NCBI RefSeq assembly: GCF_007197555.1
Contig: NZ_CP041614.1
Coordinates: 5,324,001-5,388,000 of the forward strand
Direction of reading: 5' to 3'
DNA length: 64,000 nucleotides
Source: Shewanella psychropiezotolerans
GTDB lineage: Bacteria > Pseudomonadota > Gammaproteobacteria > Enterobacterales > Shewanellaceae
Positions 27,160-38,400 of the stretch are shown piece by piece (position 1 is the first letter of the stretch; each line of letters starts with the position of its first letter). Position numbers and translations under genes: made by a program. Below the pieces are notes generated by a model. It saw only the letters and a list, made by a program, of their open reading frames with translations. It ran no database searches and had not been told where the DNA came from.

Positions 27160-27897
27160 TTACCTTAATAAACAATGAAAGAAGTCGACTGCTTGACCAT
27201 ACATCTGCATCGCAAGCGCCGGGTCGTGTCTATCTGCACCATCGCGCATGAAGGCGTGTTCGGCATTGACTTCTAACCAGGTGAAATTTCGCTCTGTCTC
27301 TTCCAGTTTAGCGTAGATCAACTTGCGTCCTTCGCCGGATACATGGGGGTCTTGTTTGCCCCACACCATAACCATCTCACCTTGAATGTCTTGAGTGCGG
27401 CTCAGAGAGTCATTTCCAGGCTTACAAGGAAGCGTGTTGGAGTGAATATCTGTAGCATAGAGGCAGAATGCGGCCGAGACATCAGGGTTAAGTGCGGCGC
27501 GGTAGGCCAAATGTCCACCGATACAAACCCCCATACTTCCAACCTGACTGGTACAGAATTCCTGGCTTCTGGCAAAGGTAACCAGAGCATCGACATCTGA
27601 ATCATGAGCCTCAAGCGGCTTAGCAAACTTGTCTTCATTACCTTTATCTTTACCGGCATCATCATAAGCCAGCACAGTACCGATAGGATTCAACTCATGA
27701 AAGACCTCAGGCACCAATACCACGAAGCCATGACCAGCCAAGATAGCCGCGGCCCTTGCTATGGGAGCCGTTTGCTGAAAAATTTCTGAATAAAAAATAA
27801 TAGTAGCAAACACCCCTTCCGCTTTCGGGCGATAAAGGTAAGTCCGCATCAAACCTGTACTGGTTGGAATATCATGAACTTCTTGTTTTACCATCAT
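27160..27897 (-). CDS. Dienelactone hydrolase family protein
   Basis: An alpha/beta hydrolase with a Cys nucleophile in GSMGVCIGGHLAYRA (C125), the DLH signature, and a catalytic His in NAEHAFMRDGAD. The Asp is probably in VWGKQDPHVS. Length (245) fits the family. Characterised members hydrolyse dienelactones in chloroaromatic breakdown, but most gammaproteobacterial homologues have no known substrate and no catabolic cluster surrounds this one. It is on the same strand as ldhA, about 100 bp downstream. Confidence 0.88.
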   Translation of the reverse strand: MMVKQEVHDIPTSTGLMRTYLYRPKAEGVFATIIFYSEIFQQTAPIARAAAILAGHGFVVLVPEVFHELNPIGTVLAYDDAGKDKGNEDKFAKPLEAHDSDVDALVTFARSQEFCTSQVGSMGVCIGGHLAYRAALNPDVSAAFCLYATDIHSNTLPCKPGNDSLSRTQDIQGEMVMVWGKQDPHVSGEGRKLIYAKLEETERNFTWLEVNAEHAFMRDGADRHDPALAMQMYGQAVDFFHCLLR

Positions 27898-27997
27898 GGT
27901 GTTAGTTTCCTTTTACTATCATTGGCAAAACTTATCGGCCAATAAACATGTTTCATATGACATTAATGCTATTGAAGCTTAAAATTATTATCCGGGC

Positions 27998-28987
27998 TTA
28001 AAATAGCTCGTTGGGGCAATGCTTGCCATCGAGTAACTGGCGAACATTGGTGAGACTGGTCAATGCGATAGCGCCGAGGGCTTCAGCGGTTAAGAAAGCC
28101 TGATGCCCGGTAAAGATGACATTGTGACAAGCCGATAGTCTCCTGAAAATATCGTCCTGAATGATCTCATTCGACTTATCTTCAAAAAATAGCTCTTTCT
28201 CATTTTCATATACATCTAAGCCTAACGCACCAAGCTGTCCCGTTTTTAATGCCTCCATAGCATCTAAGGCATCGAGTAAACCACCTCGACTAGTATTGAT
28301 CACCATGACCCCCGTTTTCATCTTATTGAAGCTAGATTTAGATAATAGATGATGGTTATCATTCGTGAGAGGACAATGCAGTGTGATGATGTCACAGACA
28401 GGGTACATCTCATCGAGGGACACATAGTCGACACCGAGATCCTGCACAGACTGATTTGGGTAAGGGTCATAAGCGATAACCGTACAGCCAAACCCCAGCA
28501 AGATTTTAATTGTCGCTAAACCTATCTTACCTGTGCCTATCACACCGACAGTGCAGCCATTCATGTTGAAGCCAACCAAGCCCTCTAAGGAGAAATTGGC
28601 ATCTCGGGTGCGTTGATAAGCCTTATGCACCTTACGGTTCAACGTCAGCATCAAGGCTATGGTGTGTTCGGCCACTGACTCGGGAGAATAAGCTGGTACA
28701 TTAACGACTTTGAGCCCCAATCTTTCTGCCGCGACCAAATCCACATTATTAAAGCCAGCACAACGCATGGCGATTATCTTAGTGCCATTTTTAGCCAGCT
28801 CGACTAGCACCTCCTCACAGAGAGAATCATTTACAAAAGCGCAGATAGCTTCGAAACCATGGGCCAACTTAACTGACTTCATACATAGCCGATAATCAAA
28901 ATACTCGATGGATGCACCAAATGCCTGGTTAGTACGATCGAAGTGTTCCATGTCATAGTGCTTGGCACTAAAAAATCCTATCTTCAT
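27998..28987 (-). CDS. ldhA: D-lactate dehydrogenase, fermentative
   Basis: A D-2-hydroxyacid dehydrogenase that reduces pyruvate to D-lactate with NADH. The protein (329 residues, as in E. coli LdhA) carries GVIGTGKIGLATIKILLGFG for NAD binding, the substrate Arg in NTSRGGLLD, the Glu in the YENEKELFFED region and the active-site His in GHQAFLTAEA. The pattern MKIGFFSAKHYD with MRCAGFNNVDL is typical of LdhA rather than of formate- or glycerate-type enzymes. It stands alone upstream of the dienelactone hydrolase gene. Confidence 0.95.
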   Translation of the reverse strand: MKIGFFSAKHYDMEHFDRTNQAFGASIEYFDYRLCMKSVKLAHGFEAICAFVNDSLCEEVLVELAKNGTKIIAMRCAGFNNVDLVAAERLGLKVVNVPAYSPESVAEHTIALMLTLNRKVHKAYQRTRDANFSLEGLVGFNMNGCTVGVIGTGKIGLATIKILLGFGCTVIAYDPYPNQSVQDLGVDYVSLDEMYPVCDIITLHCPLTNDNHHLLSKSSFNKMKTGVMVINTSRGGLLDALDAMEALKTGQLGALGLDVYENEKELFFEDKSNEIIQDDIFRRLSACHNVIFTGHQAFLTAEALGAIALTSLTNVRQLLDGKHCPNELF

Positions 28988-29194
28988 TCCATTCGCCTAC
29001 AAATATTCAGTCATGAAAGTTTACCTCTTGTTTTCACATTAAGGTACATCTGGTTTAATTAAGCTGTGTAAGTTATTTAACTATGCCCCCACATGCAGGC
29101 AAGGAATTTTAAAATTAGCCCCATATTGCTTCACAGCCTGTCATTTCCTGATAAACTAGTAGCTCTTCAACACCTAGCCAGTATCCGCTCTCAT

Positions 29195-29605
29195 ATGAAA
29201 AATACTAAGTTATCTGAAAGGCAATTTTGGTTGCAAAGACTTGGAAAAACCTCACTTAGAGCGATACACATTTTGGGGATAACAGGAGCCGGTGGTGGTA
29301 TTTTGTTGGGCGTGGCCCAAGAAGAGTGGCTCGTCTATTGGTGCATGGCCATGACAACTGGCTCACTGCTCATGTTATGGGAAATAGTCAGAGATTGGCG
29401 CTGGCTAATCCAGTTGAAAGGCGTACTAACCTTAGTAAAATTAGGGTTATTGACCCTTTTCATTCCTTTCGCCAGCTACAAGCCTGAGCTGTTAATCACA
29501 GTGTTACTACTCTCTGTTGTCGTCTCACATGGCCCGGCAAGCTTAAGGCACTTTTCAATAATTCATGGGCGAAGAATCGATGCAAGAAAAGAAGTTAAAG
29601 GTTGA
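29195..29605 (+). CDS. Four-TM membrane protein of unknown function
   Basis: From the Met at 29195 the protein is 136 residues with four hydrophobic segments (about residues 20-38, 45-65, 75-95, 100-120). The frame is open further upstream to 29093, but that extension is not membrane-like and neither start has a good ribosome binding site. Its end overlaps the start of the downstream methyltransferase by 26-41 bp, so the pair is probably coupled. I do not recognise a family. Confidence 0.65.
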   Translation: MKNTKLSERQFWLQRLGKTSLRAIHILGITGAGGGILLGVAQEEWLVYWCMAMTTGSLLMLWEIVRDWRWLIQLKGVLTLVKLGLLTLFIPFASYKPELLITVLLLSVVVSHGPASLRHFSIIHGRRIDARKEVKG

Positions 29606-30137
29606 ATTTTCCTCTAGGCTAATCACCGAAAACCAAGAGTTAAACCTGCTAGATAAGAGTGAGGTCTTAGATCTCGCCTGTGGTAGTGGCCGTAATGGGC
29701 TCTGGTTTGCCGATAAAGGCCATAGAGTCACCTTTATTGACAAGTCATTGGCTAATCTCTGTATGCCTTCAGAGCCTCAGGCAGATTCGATGCCAACAGA
29801 GCACACCTATCTGGCATGGGACTTGGAAGATGGTTCGGCGCCAGAGCTAGCGCAAAACAAATATGACCTAGTCTTAGTTTTCAACTATTTACATAGGCCT
29901 CTTTTTCCACAGATTGCAGCCACAGTAAAACCTGGCGGCTTGATCGTTTATGAAACCTTCATCGATAAACAGGCTGAAATAGGACGACCGAGAAACCCAA
30001 AGTTCCTGTTGAAATCCAATGAACTCAAAAATGAATTTGAAAAATGGACTCTTCTGCATTATTTTGAGGGAGAAGTCATGAGTGATTTGAACCTCAGTTA
30101 CAAGGCACAATTGATCGCCCGCAAGCCTAGTTGCTAA
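29565..30137 (+). CDS. SAM-dependent methyltransferase (TehB-like fold)
   Basis: The class I methyltransferase motif VLDLACGSGRNGLWFADKG is clear, followed by VTFIDKSLANL (motif post-I), a DLVLVFNYLHRPLFP segment and KPGGLIVYETF. The length (about 190) and the sequence after motif I resemble TehB/Tam-type small methyltransferases. The substrate is not predictable. The start may be 29565 or the Met at 29580; the latter avoids most of the overlap with the upstream membrane-protein gene. Confidence 0.85.
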   Translation: MGEESMQEKKLKVEFSSRLITENQELNLLDKSEVLDLACGSGRNGLWFADKGHRVTFIDKSLANLCMPSEPQADSMPTEHTYLAWDLEDGSAPELAQNKYDLVLVFNYLHRPLFPQIAATVKPGGLIVYETFIDKQAEIGRPRNPKFLLKSNELKNEFEKWTLLHYFEGEVMSDLNLSYKAQLIARKPSC

Positions 30138-30282
30138 TCTAGAATAAAGTTAAGCTAAAATTAAAGTAAGACATTAGTTAAAAGCTAGAATTGAAATTAA
30201 ACCATTAAATATGGCTAGAAAAGAACAGCAAGAAGAATAAACAGCCAGTAAAGCAGGCTCAATATTACAAGGAAGGCAGACT

Positions 30283-30588
30283 ATGGTACTAAATTCAGAA
30301 CAGTCTCGGCATATCGCCCCACCCATGCTTACCGGACTCATGGTCTTATGGGCTCTCTTAAGCCGACTCCTTTTCAGCGACACCCATTTTTCACTCAGTC
30401 ACGCCGTCAGCTTCTACCCCGTCTTACTATTATTTCCAGTGGTTGTGATACTTCACGGACACTTGATATGGCAGGCTCGCGGAATGGAGCGACTAGATCA
30501 AGCCGTCTACGCCTTGATTCACTCACTACTCTCATTCGTGGTTTGGACTTTTTCGTTAATGCACGTCAACGGCAACAGCTTCTCATAA
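30283..30588 (+). CDS. Small membrane protein, unknown
   Basis: A good ribosome binding site (AAGGAAGG) precedes the ATG. The 101-residue product has about three hydrophobic segments (MLTGLMVLWALLSRLLF, SFYPVLLLFPVVVILHG, LIHSLLSFVVWTFSL). I recognise no family. It is on the same strand as the methyltransferase, 145 bp downstream, and may be cotranscribed. Confidence 0.65.
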   Translation: MVLNSEQSRHIAPPMLTGLMVLWALLSRLLFSDTHFSLSHAVSFYPVLLLFPVVVILHGHLIWQARGMERLDQAVYALIHSLLSFVVWTFSLMHVNGNSFS

Positions 30589-30669
30589 GGGAATTGTCTT
30601 AAAGTTAAACTATTTAGCTTGATTTGACTCTGTTGTGCTCTTTGTAAATAGCCCCTTTATAAAAATGAC

Positions 30670-30701
30670 AAAAAAAAGGTGTAATCAAAATGAAAACACC
30701 T
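30670..30701 (-). terminator. Intrinsic terminator inside a larger inverted repeat
   Basis: On the minus strand AGGTGT-N13-ACACCT is followed by seven T residues, suited to the small gene that ends at 30879. An outer inverted repeat (CCCCTTT at 30652, AAAGGGG at 30709) encloses it. Confidence 0.65.
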
Positions 30702-30878
30702 ATGTCTAAAAGGGGAGATGACTATATTTTTATCTACTTATTGTCCAGGCTTGCAAACATACGTAGTTAGGCTCAGTAGCATGCAAATGGATATACGCTA
30801 ATAAAAATATATTTATATTACATCTAATTCGACAAATTTCACTTCAAATCTAATCAAACAAAATAGTATATATTTTTT

Positions 30879-31160
30879 TTACAACTGGATACCACTGCAA
30901 GGAAATGGTTCACAACCTGACATAGGAGAAATAACAATTGAACCGGAATCAAGACCTGACTTTTCATTAAGTAAACTACGTTGGTATTCTTGCATTCTCT
31001 CTTGTTCTTTTTTTATTTCAATTTGTTTATCTTTTAAATTGTCGCTATCCGAACCCGGTGTAGCAAAAACAGAAAAGCAAACTAAAAACAAGGAGCATGC
31101 CTTAGCCGCATTAGACAGGTTAGATAACAATTTATCTTCTTTTAAATTTTTCATTTTCAA
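30879..31160 (-). CDS. Small secreted protein, unknown
   Basis: The 93-residue protein has a charged N-terminus (MKMKNLKEDK), a hydrophobic segment KACSLFLVCFSVFAT suited to signal cleavage, then a strongly charged helix (DKQIEIKKEQERMQEYQ) and a C-terminus with two Cys in GCEPFPCSG that could form a disulfide. It lies next to a CadC-like regulator on the same strand. I see no family. The ribosome binding site is weak. Confidence 0.5.
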   Translation of the reverse strand: MKMKNLKEDKLLSNLSNAAKACSLFLVCFSVFATPGSDSDNLKDKQIEIKKEQERMQEYQRSLLNEKSGLDSGSIVISPMSGCEPFPCSGIQL

Positions 31161-31467
31161 CCCTTAATTAAGAATATTTAATAACAATTACTTATAATTT
31201 TACTTATAATTTGCAGATTAACCCAGAACAATAAAAGACTAATAATAACCATAGTACAATTACTAATAATGATAGGCATTTGATATGGACCAGATATCAA
31301 AAAACATATTAAAAATATTAACTGTGGTAAAACCCAGGGTAAAGTTTTTGTAAAACAGTCTTTTAACAATTTACTGGGTTAACCTGCACTAACAAAATTA
31401 CAGCCTCACAATAATCAAGTCATAATAATAAAGTGATGAAAACATGATTAACCTAAAAAACAATGAG
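31161..31467. other. AT-rich gap, possible tiny membrane protein
   Basis: A 63-codon minus-strand frame (31178-31369) encodes two hydrophobic segments. It would need a TTG start and has no ribosome binding site, so I do not call it. Nothing else stands out in this AT-rich stretch. Confidence 0.4.
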
Positions 31468-33661
31468 TTACAGGTCGGCCTTACTAAAGACAATCTTAAC
31501 AATATCGACATTAGATTGCTCTGAAGCGACTAAGAAAACATTCCCATGCTCATCTACAGAGATAGAATTACCAATAATATTATTATTATCCAACTTTACA
31601 GTTTGTTTACTATAATCAACTAGGTTTATTCGTTCGATATAGTTAACACCTTCAACATAAACTAAATTGTACAGGTAATTTTTAACTATCATCCAAGACA
31701 TGTTTGTCCTTACGGTAAAGTCATCAATCAGTAACTTTTCTTCCCCCCTTCTAATACCCACAAACCTTGGCTGTGCCGAGTAAAATAAAACCTTCCCGTA
31801 GAAGAATAGCGTCCAAATTCTCCTCCATCGGCTAATGTTCGTATTGACTTTCCCGTTAGTACATCTATTAAATCTATGGATGATTTACCAAGCATGTCGA
31901 CTGATGCAACAAAATGCGCTTTATCTACCCCCAAGATACATTGTAAACCTCAACATTCTCATCCACATCTATGTATTCTAGAACTTGAGTTTGTATATTA
32001 TAAGTAAATGGTTTATTCCCCTGACGCCCTAATAAAAACTCACTATCAAATGAAAAACTAATATCTCTAATAAATTGAATATCTTCGAATGCATCTAATT
32101 GAACTTCACTGCCACTTTCAGATTTAAACCAAAGTTTAGCCATTCCAGTTCTATCAGATTCAAACACCATTTTTTTGCCATCAGGACTTATTACCCCCCT
32201 AATATTTGAACTATTGGATGAAATAAAGACACTTTTATCTTTAGTTACTGCGAAGACACCATTGGTAGATTCGTCTGCATCAAAGGGGGTTTTAAAACGC
32301 AAAATTTCTGTTTTAACAAATGTTCCTAGTACAGCAACAACATCACCAGAAGAGTTTGAAACAGGTGACATGATAGGTTGCATTATATTTGTAAATTGCT
32401 CATGGCTGCTTTTGTCTATGTTATAACTCGCAAGGTTCCCATCATTTGTTTTATAAATAATAGAACCACTATCACCGGACCAGCCTACTGAGTGTAAAAG
32501 AGAATCGACTTTAAATAGATCTATCCAGCTACCAGTATTCAAAGAGAGCAACATAATCTGACTTTGATACCATCTTACATTCCTTATTACCGCCAAATCA
32601 TTCCCATTTGGAGACAAACTTATAGAGTAATCCCCTCGTCCTATGGGGTAGGGCAGGCTCAATTGTTTTTTATTAAGCCCAGATAAACTCACTGAGAAAA
32701 CCATTTTTTGACTCAGGTAATCTAACTGATGGCTCTCATCAATATAAAATATACCATTACCATTTATTTTCCATTCGATACTTGTTGATTGCATTTGATT
32801 TTTACAATCAATAATTTTTTCCCTATTGCCAAACATCCCATCAATAATATCAACTCTGTTGATTTGACACTCACCTGACTTATTAAACGATAAATACGCA
32901 AGTTGGGAGCCATCAGGGCTAAATGATGAGTAACCTTGGCTATCAAAAGGGTCGTTAAGATAGTTGACTTCACCATTGTCAATTCTCATTAGCCCCAACC
33001 GCCAGTACTTTTCCCCATACTCTCTTTGAGAAAAAGCCAATAACTTTCCATCATCAGACAAGTCCGGATTAAATTCTTGACCATCGAAATAGGTTAACCG
33101 TTTCAGCTTTACATCATGAAAAATAGATCTAGTTTGCTGAGGCAATGATAGATACTTAAAGGCAAGCCAAGTAGAGACAACTATCAAGCCTGATAACAAG
33201 AGTACAAATTTTCCTGAATGCGTATACAAGAAAGAAAAAACGTTTTTCTTTAGTGAGTTAGCATCGGCACCTTCCCTTACACCAATGAGACTTCCAGCTA
33301 CAACCTCTTCAGTAAACTTCTCTTTTCTAGAAATAGCTTTAACTAAAGTAACTTCAGAAATCAGCACATAACCCACTTTGGGCAATGTCTTAATAAAGCT
33401 AGGAGACTTTGCATTATCACCAAGTTGATTGCGCAACAAACCTATAATGCGATTTATAGCATTATCTGAAACCTCTCCCCCTGACCACACCTCTTCTAAT
33501 AACATCTCCCTACTAACAGGCTCATCAGCATGCTTAATGAGACACAGCAATACCTGCATCGCTCTAAGCTCTACTTTGAGTAAAATTCCATCTTTTAAAA
33601 TCGTACATTGGCTAGGGTCTATTAACCTGTCAGCCAAGCGATATCTAGGTTGAGTTATCAT
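31468..33661 (-). CDS. CadC-like membrane regulator with WD40/TolB-type periplasmic domain (two frameshifts)
   Basis: The N-terminus is an OmpR/CadC-type winged helix (about 1-105: LRAMQVLLCLIKH, NAINRIIGLLRNQLGD, VGYVLISE). One membrane segment follows at about 155-175, and then a long periplasmic part with repeated PD40/TolB-like blades (SDDGKLLAFSQRE, SPDGSQLAYLSF, SPDGKKMVFESDR). The frame stops at 31925 but continues in the next frame after a run of five Gs (31928-31932), and again in the third frame after six Gs (31743-31748). Adding one G at each place gives a continuous protein of about 730 residues ending KIVFSKADL. It would sense an envelope signal and bind DNA from the membrane. 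The target is unknown. Confidence 0.8.
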
Positions 33662-33869
33662 TAAGTACCAGTTAATTAATCAATGATTTGGAAGAGGTTT
33701 ATATTAGAAAACATTGAAATTAGAGCAATATACACTGATGAAATCAATAGTGCTCAAATATAATTACGGTTGTTAAACTGAAGGAAAGTTTGACTAAGAT
33801 AACATTTACCTTGCTTCTGCTATCATGTAGAAGGTATCTTTGCCTCGAATTCATGTTTTGGCTGTTTAA

Positions 33870-34547
33870 ATGTCCGATTTTATTTACTGCCCACCTACTG
33901 ATCCCTGGCTCGACATCATCTATCAAGATAAAGATATTTTGGTCGTAAATAAACCTTCAGGACTCCTTTCTGTACCAGGTCGAGCGCCTGAACATAGAGA
34001 TAGCGTCTATAGTCGTGTCTTAGACGAGCACCCCAATGCCCAAATAGTTCACAGATTAGACATGGCGACATCGGGTGTGATCGTTGTCGCACTTAGGAGA
34101 AATGCTGAAAAAGAGTTAAAGAGGCAGTTCAGAGAACGAGAAACCAAGAAGACATATTATGCACGAGTTGCGGGGTATATAAAGGAACAGAAAGGCAGTG
34201 TAGGTCTGCCCTTAATCTGTGACTGGCCCAACCGACCTAAACAAAAAGTAGATCATGAAATTGGCAAGCCATCTTTAACTCATTTTGAAGTAATCAGCTA
34301 CGCTAGACACTCAACTTTAGTCAAATTAACCCCAATAACGGGTCGTTCTCATCAATTGAGAGTACATATGATGGCCATAGGCCACCCTATACTCGGTGAT
34401 AACTTCTATGCTGATCCTTTAGCTAAGCGCTTAGCAAGTCGCTTACTACTGCACGCACAAGAGCTCACTATCAAACAGCCATATTCAAGTAAAGAGCTTA
34501 CTTTTAACTGCGAAGTACCTTTTATGACTGCTGAAAATAACCAGTAG
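33870..34547 (+). CDS. rluA: 23S/tRNA pseudouridine synthase RluA
   Basis: The 225-residue protein lacks an S4 domain and has the RluA signature IVHRLDMATSGVIV with the catalytic Asp, plus TPITGRSHQLRVHM. In E. coli RluA modifies U746 of 23S rRNA and U32 of some tRNAs. The length matches (219). It stands alone in the forward direction. A G5-CCT-C6 inverted repeat near 34574 lies just after the stop but lacks a T-run. Confidence 0.93.
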   Translation: MSDFIYCPPTDPWLDIIYQDKDILVVNKPSGLLSVPGRAPEHRDSVYSRVLDEHPNAQIVHRLDMATSGVIVVALRRNAEKELKRQFRERETKKTYYARVAGYIKEQKGSVGLPLICDWPNRPKQKVDHEIGKPSLTHFEVISYARHSTLVKLTPITGRSHQLRVHMMAIGHPILGDNFYADPLAKRLASRLLLHAQELTIKQPYSSKELTFNCEVPFMTAENNQ

Positions 34548-34778
34548 AGGTTTAAGGTTTAAGCAGCGAATACGGGGGCCTCCCCCCTATCTTATGAGTT
34601 TCACATCACATACTTCTCTTACAGTGGCATATGACAACCAGACTTACTTTTTATCCATTGTCACTCGTTACCAATCTCTATATTTACTGATTTGATATCA
34701 ATCACACCTTATTAATAGAATTTCATCATAATTAAAGGTAAGTTATTCATCATTAGTTATTACTTTAAGAATTTCATT

Positions 34779-35240
34779 ATGGAAACATCATTTCAACGAG
34801 ACCAACTCGATAATCAAATTTTATCTGCATTGATGAAAGAAGCTAGAACGCCATTTGCAGAGCTGGCTAAACGTTTCAACGTCAGCGCAGGTACCATTCA
34901 CGTTCGCGTCGAAAAGATGAAACAAGCAGGGATCATCACAGGCGCCCAGATAACTGTAAATCCTAAAGCTCTTGGCTACGATGTCTGCTGCTTTATTGGT
35001 ATCAACTTAAAGAGTGCTGGTGATTACCCCGCTGCGATATCTAAGTTAAACGAACTAGAAGAGGTGGTAGAAGCCTATTACACCACAGGAAATTACAGCG
35101 TTTTTGTAAAGGTTATGTGCCAATCCATCGACGGATTACAGCATGTGCTCATTAATCGCATTCAATCCATAGATGAAATTCAATCAACCGAAACATTAAT
35201 TAGCTTACAAAACCCCATCACAAGGGCTGTTAAACCATAG
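34779..35240 (+). CDS. asnC: Lrp/AsnC-family transcriptional regulator
   Basis: The 153-residue protein has an N-terminal HTH (LDNQILSALMKEARTPFAELAKRFNVSAGTIHVRVEKM) and a C-terminal RAM ligand-binding domain (VVEAYYTTGNYSVFVKV). The sequence IITGAQITVNPKALGYDVCCFIGI closely follows E. coli AsnC, which responds to asparagine and controls asnA. No asnA is adjacent here. AsnC is the best name; another Lrp-family paralogue is possible. Confidence 0.88.
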   Translation: METSFQRDQLDNQILSALMKEARTPFAELAKRFNVSAGTIHVRVEKMKQAGIITGAQITVNPKALGYDVCCFIGINLKSAGDYPAAISKLNELEEVVEAYYTTGNYSVFVKVMCQSIDGLQHVLINRIQSIDEIQSTETLISLQNPITRAVKP

Positions 35241-35453
35241 ATTAAATATAAATAAGTTATTTCGTCTATTAAGTAGACTAAAAAATGTAAATTACAACTT
35301 TTACCTCTGCACCTGTTAATTATATGAAACTTTTGTGTTACAAAGTACACAGCTCTAACAAAAGAGCAACAAAATAACAAAATAACAAAAGCATAATTAT
35401 AAAATTTTGCACAGTACCCAAGTGTTGTGCCTTCAGTTGACAAGGAAGAAGTT

Positions 35454-38400
35454 GTGAAAACAAAACTATCGATAGCAATAACAGCAGCACTCGTATCGAG
35501 TGCTGCTGTGGCAAGCGATTCATATACTGCAAATCAGTTTTCTCCAGAATTAACTTCTGTAGATAATTATAAAAAATCTCAGGTCTCTAATTCGGTGGTT
35601 TCATCGCCACAACGGTTTATCGTTGAGCTAGAATCACCGGCGATAGCTAAATACCAAGGTGGTATACAAAGTTTTGCTGCAACAGCACCAGCTAAAAAAG
35701 GTCAACGTGTTGATACTCAATCTGCACCAGCTATAAATTATGCGAGTCATCTACAAAGTCAGCAACAAGCCTTTAGATCTTCTCTATCCCAAATAGCCCC
35801 TAACGCTAAAGTTGAACGTAACTTTAAAACTCTATTTAACGGTGTAACCCTTGTCGGACAAGGATTATCACTCGATAAACTTGCAGCAATGCCTGGTGTA
35901 AAATCTGTTTACCCAGAAACCATGTATGAAACCAACATGGATGCATCACATGAAATCATCAATAGCGCAGCTATGTGGGAAGCAGTATCAGGCATGGATA
36001 ATGCGGGTAAAGATATTCGTGTAGCTGTTATTGATACTGGTATTCGCCCTGAAAACCCTATGTTCTCCGGTGAAGGGTTTGCTAAACCTACAGCTAATAT
36101 GCCTACAGACGATTACTGCTCAAGTGTCGATACTAGTTTCTGTAATGACAAGCTGATTGTCGCTCGTTGGTCTCAGCCTACATTTGAAGTTTGCGCCGAT
36201 GAGCACATGAGTCCACTTGGATACGGTGGCCATGGTTCACACGTAGCAGGTACCTCTGTTGGTAACAAGATCAGTACGACTTATAAAGATATTGAAGTTG
36301 AATTATCAGGCGTAGCACCAGCAGCCTACCTTATGGTCTATAAGGCACTTTTCACCAAGGCAGATTGTTCTGGTGGCAGTGGTTCTAACATCATGTTGAT
36401 GGAAGCATTGGAGCACGCCGTAAATGACGGCGCTGATGTAATCAACAACTCATGGGGTGGGGGTGCAGGCGGCGATCCAGCTAACAGCCCGTACAAAACC
36501 ATGTATGAAGCTGCCGAAGCCGCTGGCGTTGTAGTCGTTACCGCCGCTGGTAATGACGGTAATGGCGCACAAACTATCGGATGTCCAGCATGTATCGAGT
36601 CAGGAATTACTGTCGCTAACAGTACCACAGGTCGCTTCTTCGCAAACAGCTTTACAATGGGTGGTGATGAATTGCTCGCCATCGAAGCCAACAACGAGTT
36701 GCTAACTGAGGACATCACCTTACCTGTTATTGCAGCAGTGAACATCGATGCTGAAAACTTTGAAGGCTGTACTGCATTCCCGGCAGATTCCTTTAAAGAT
36801 GGTATTGCACTCATTTCACGTGGTGCATGTGCCTTTAGTGATAAAGCTGCGAATGCTGAAGCTGCCGGTGCTAAAGCGATCGTAGTCTACAACAGTAAGC
36901 CAGGGGCCCCCATCAGCATGTATATGCCTGATGCTACACTTCCTGGTGTGATGATCTCTGATGCCGATGGCGCAGCCGTTATCGAAGGGTTAGAAGAGGG
37001 AGTTTCTTGTACTATTGGTTCAACAGTTAAGCGTATCGCCAACTCGACTTTAGCCGACCTTATCAATGTCTCCAGCTCGCGTGGTCCAAACGGAAATCAA
37101 AATATCCTTAAGCCAGATCTAGCGGCGCCTGGAACTTCGATACTTTCCGCCACCTCTCCCGATGAAGATGGCACTGACTTTACCACTATGACGGGTACCA
37201 GTATGGCCAGCCCTCATGTCGCTGGTGCGGCAGCTCTGATGAGCCAGTTGCATCCTGAGTGGAGTGCTAATGATATCAAGACAGCATTAACATCTACTTC
37301 TCATATGGGGGGATACTCGATGATGATGCTGAAACGGATGCCAACCCATTTGCTATGGGCGCAGGCCGTATGGATCTTGATGCTGCAGCTAAAGCAATAT
37401 TAACGTTTGATAAGCCATCAGTTGCTTCAGACTCTTGTGTAGGCCCATGTACTTTCACACGTACTGTCTACAACAAAAGTGAAGAAACAACTTCTTGGTC
37501 TCTGTCTGCATCTGCTGACAGTGCAGGTATCAGCGTGTCACCCACTAGCCTTGAATTAGAAGCAGGCGCATCTGCAGAGTTCACCGTAACAGTAGACTCT
37601 ACTTTTACCGAATATGGCTCTTGGATCTTCGGTAATGTCATGATCAAGAGCGATGAAGGTAAGCAAGATGCACATCTTCCATTAGCCATCATGGCTAAGG
37701 AATCTAGTGATTCTTCACTCATCTCCGCAATCACAACCAAAACAGACATCAAAGCAAGTGATGAATTCCCGATCAAAGCGATTGTGAATAACACCTTGTT
37801 TAAAAATACTGTAACAGTGACAGCACAGGCACCAGAAGGCACAAAGTTAACATCTAAAGATGATGTTGTCGTTTCAATGAACGGAGCAACACAAAATGGC
37901 TTCGAAGTTGACGAAAAAAATGGCCGCATCACTTGGGTCGGTAAACTAGACCTTCCACAAATTAGTTCGGTAAAAGGAACTGGTGCGAGCCCAAGTATTT
38001 TCGACTTAGGTATCGAATACGTTCCAGCATGTGACGAAGGGTGTGATGAAAAAGCTTTCACCTTTAGTACTCCTGAATATAAATATAATGGTGCGACTTA
38101 TGACAGCATCACCATTTCAGATAATGGTATTGTCATTGTTGGCGGCGGAACAACTTCAGGAAGTTGGAACAATAAAGAGCTTCCAGATTCGGCTAACCCC
38201 AATAATATCTTAGCGCCATTTTGGACTGACTATGATCTAACAGATGGTACACCCGGCGATACTGGTGGTGGTCAACTAGGTATTCAGTTTGCAGAAGCTG
38301 GAGACGATACCTGGATTGTGGTGGAATGGAATAAAGCTCAGGTTTATGCCGATACATCGGGTGATGCGTACACCTTCAGCGTGTGGATTAAAGCAGGTGA

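Noticed and set aside
31178-31369. 63-codon hydrophobic minus-strand frame
   Set aside because: It needs a TTG start with no ribosome binding site in AT-rich DNA, where hydrophobic frames arise by chance.
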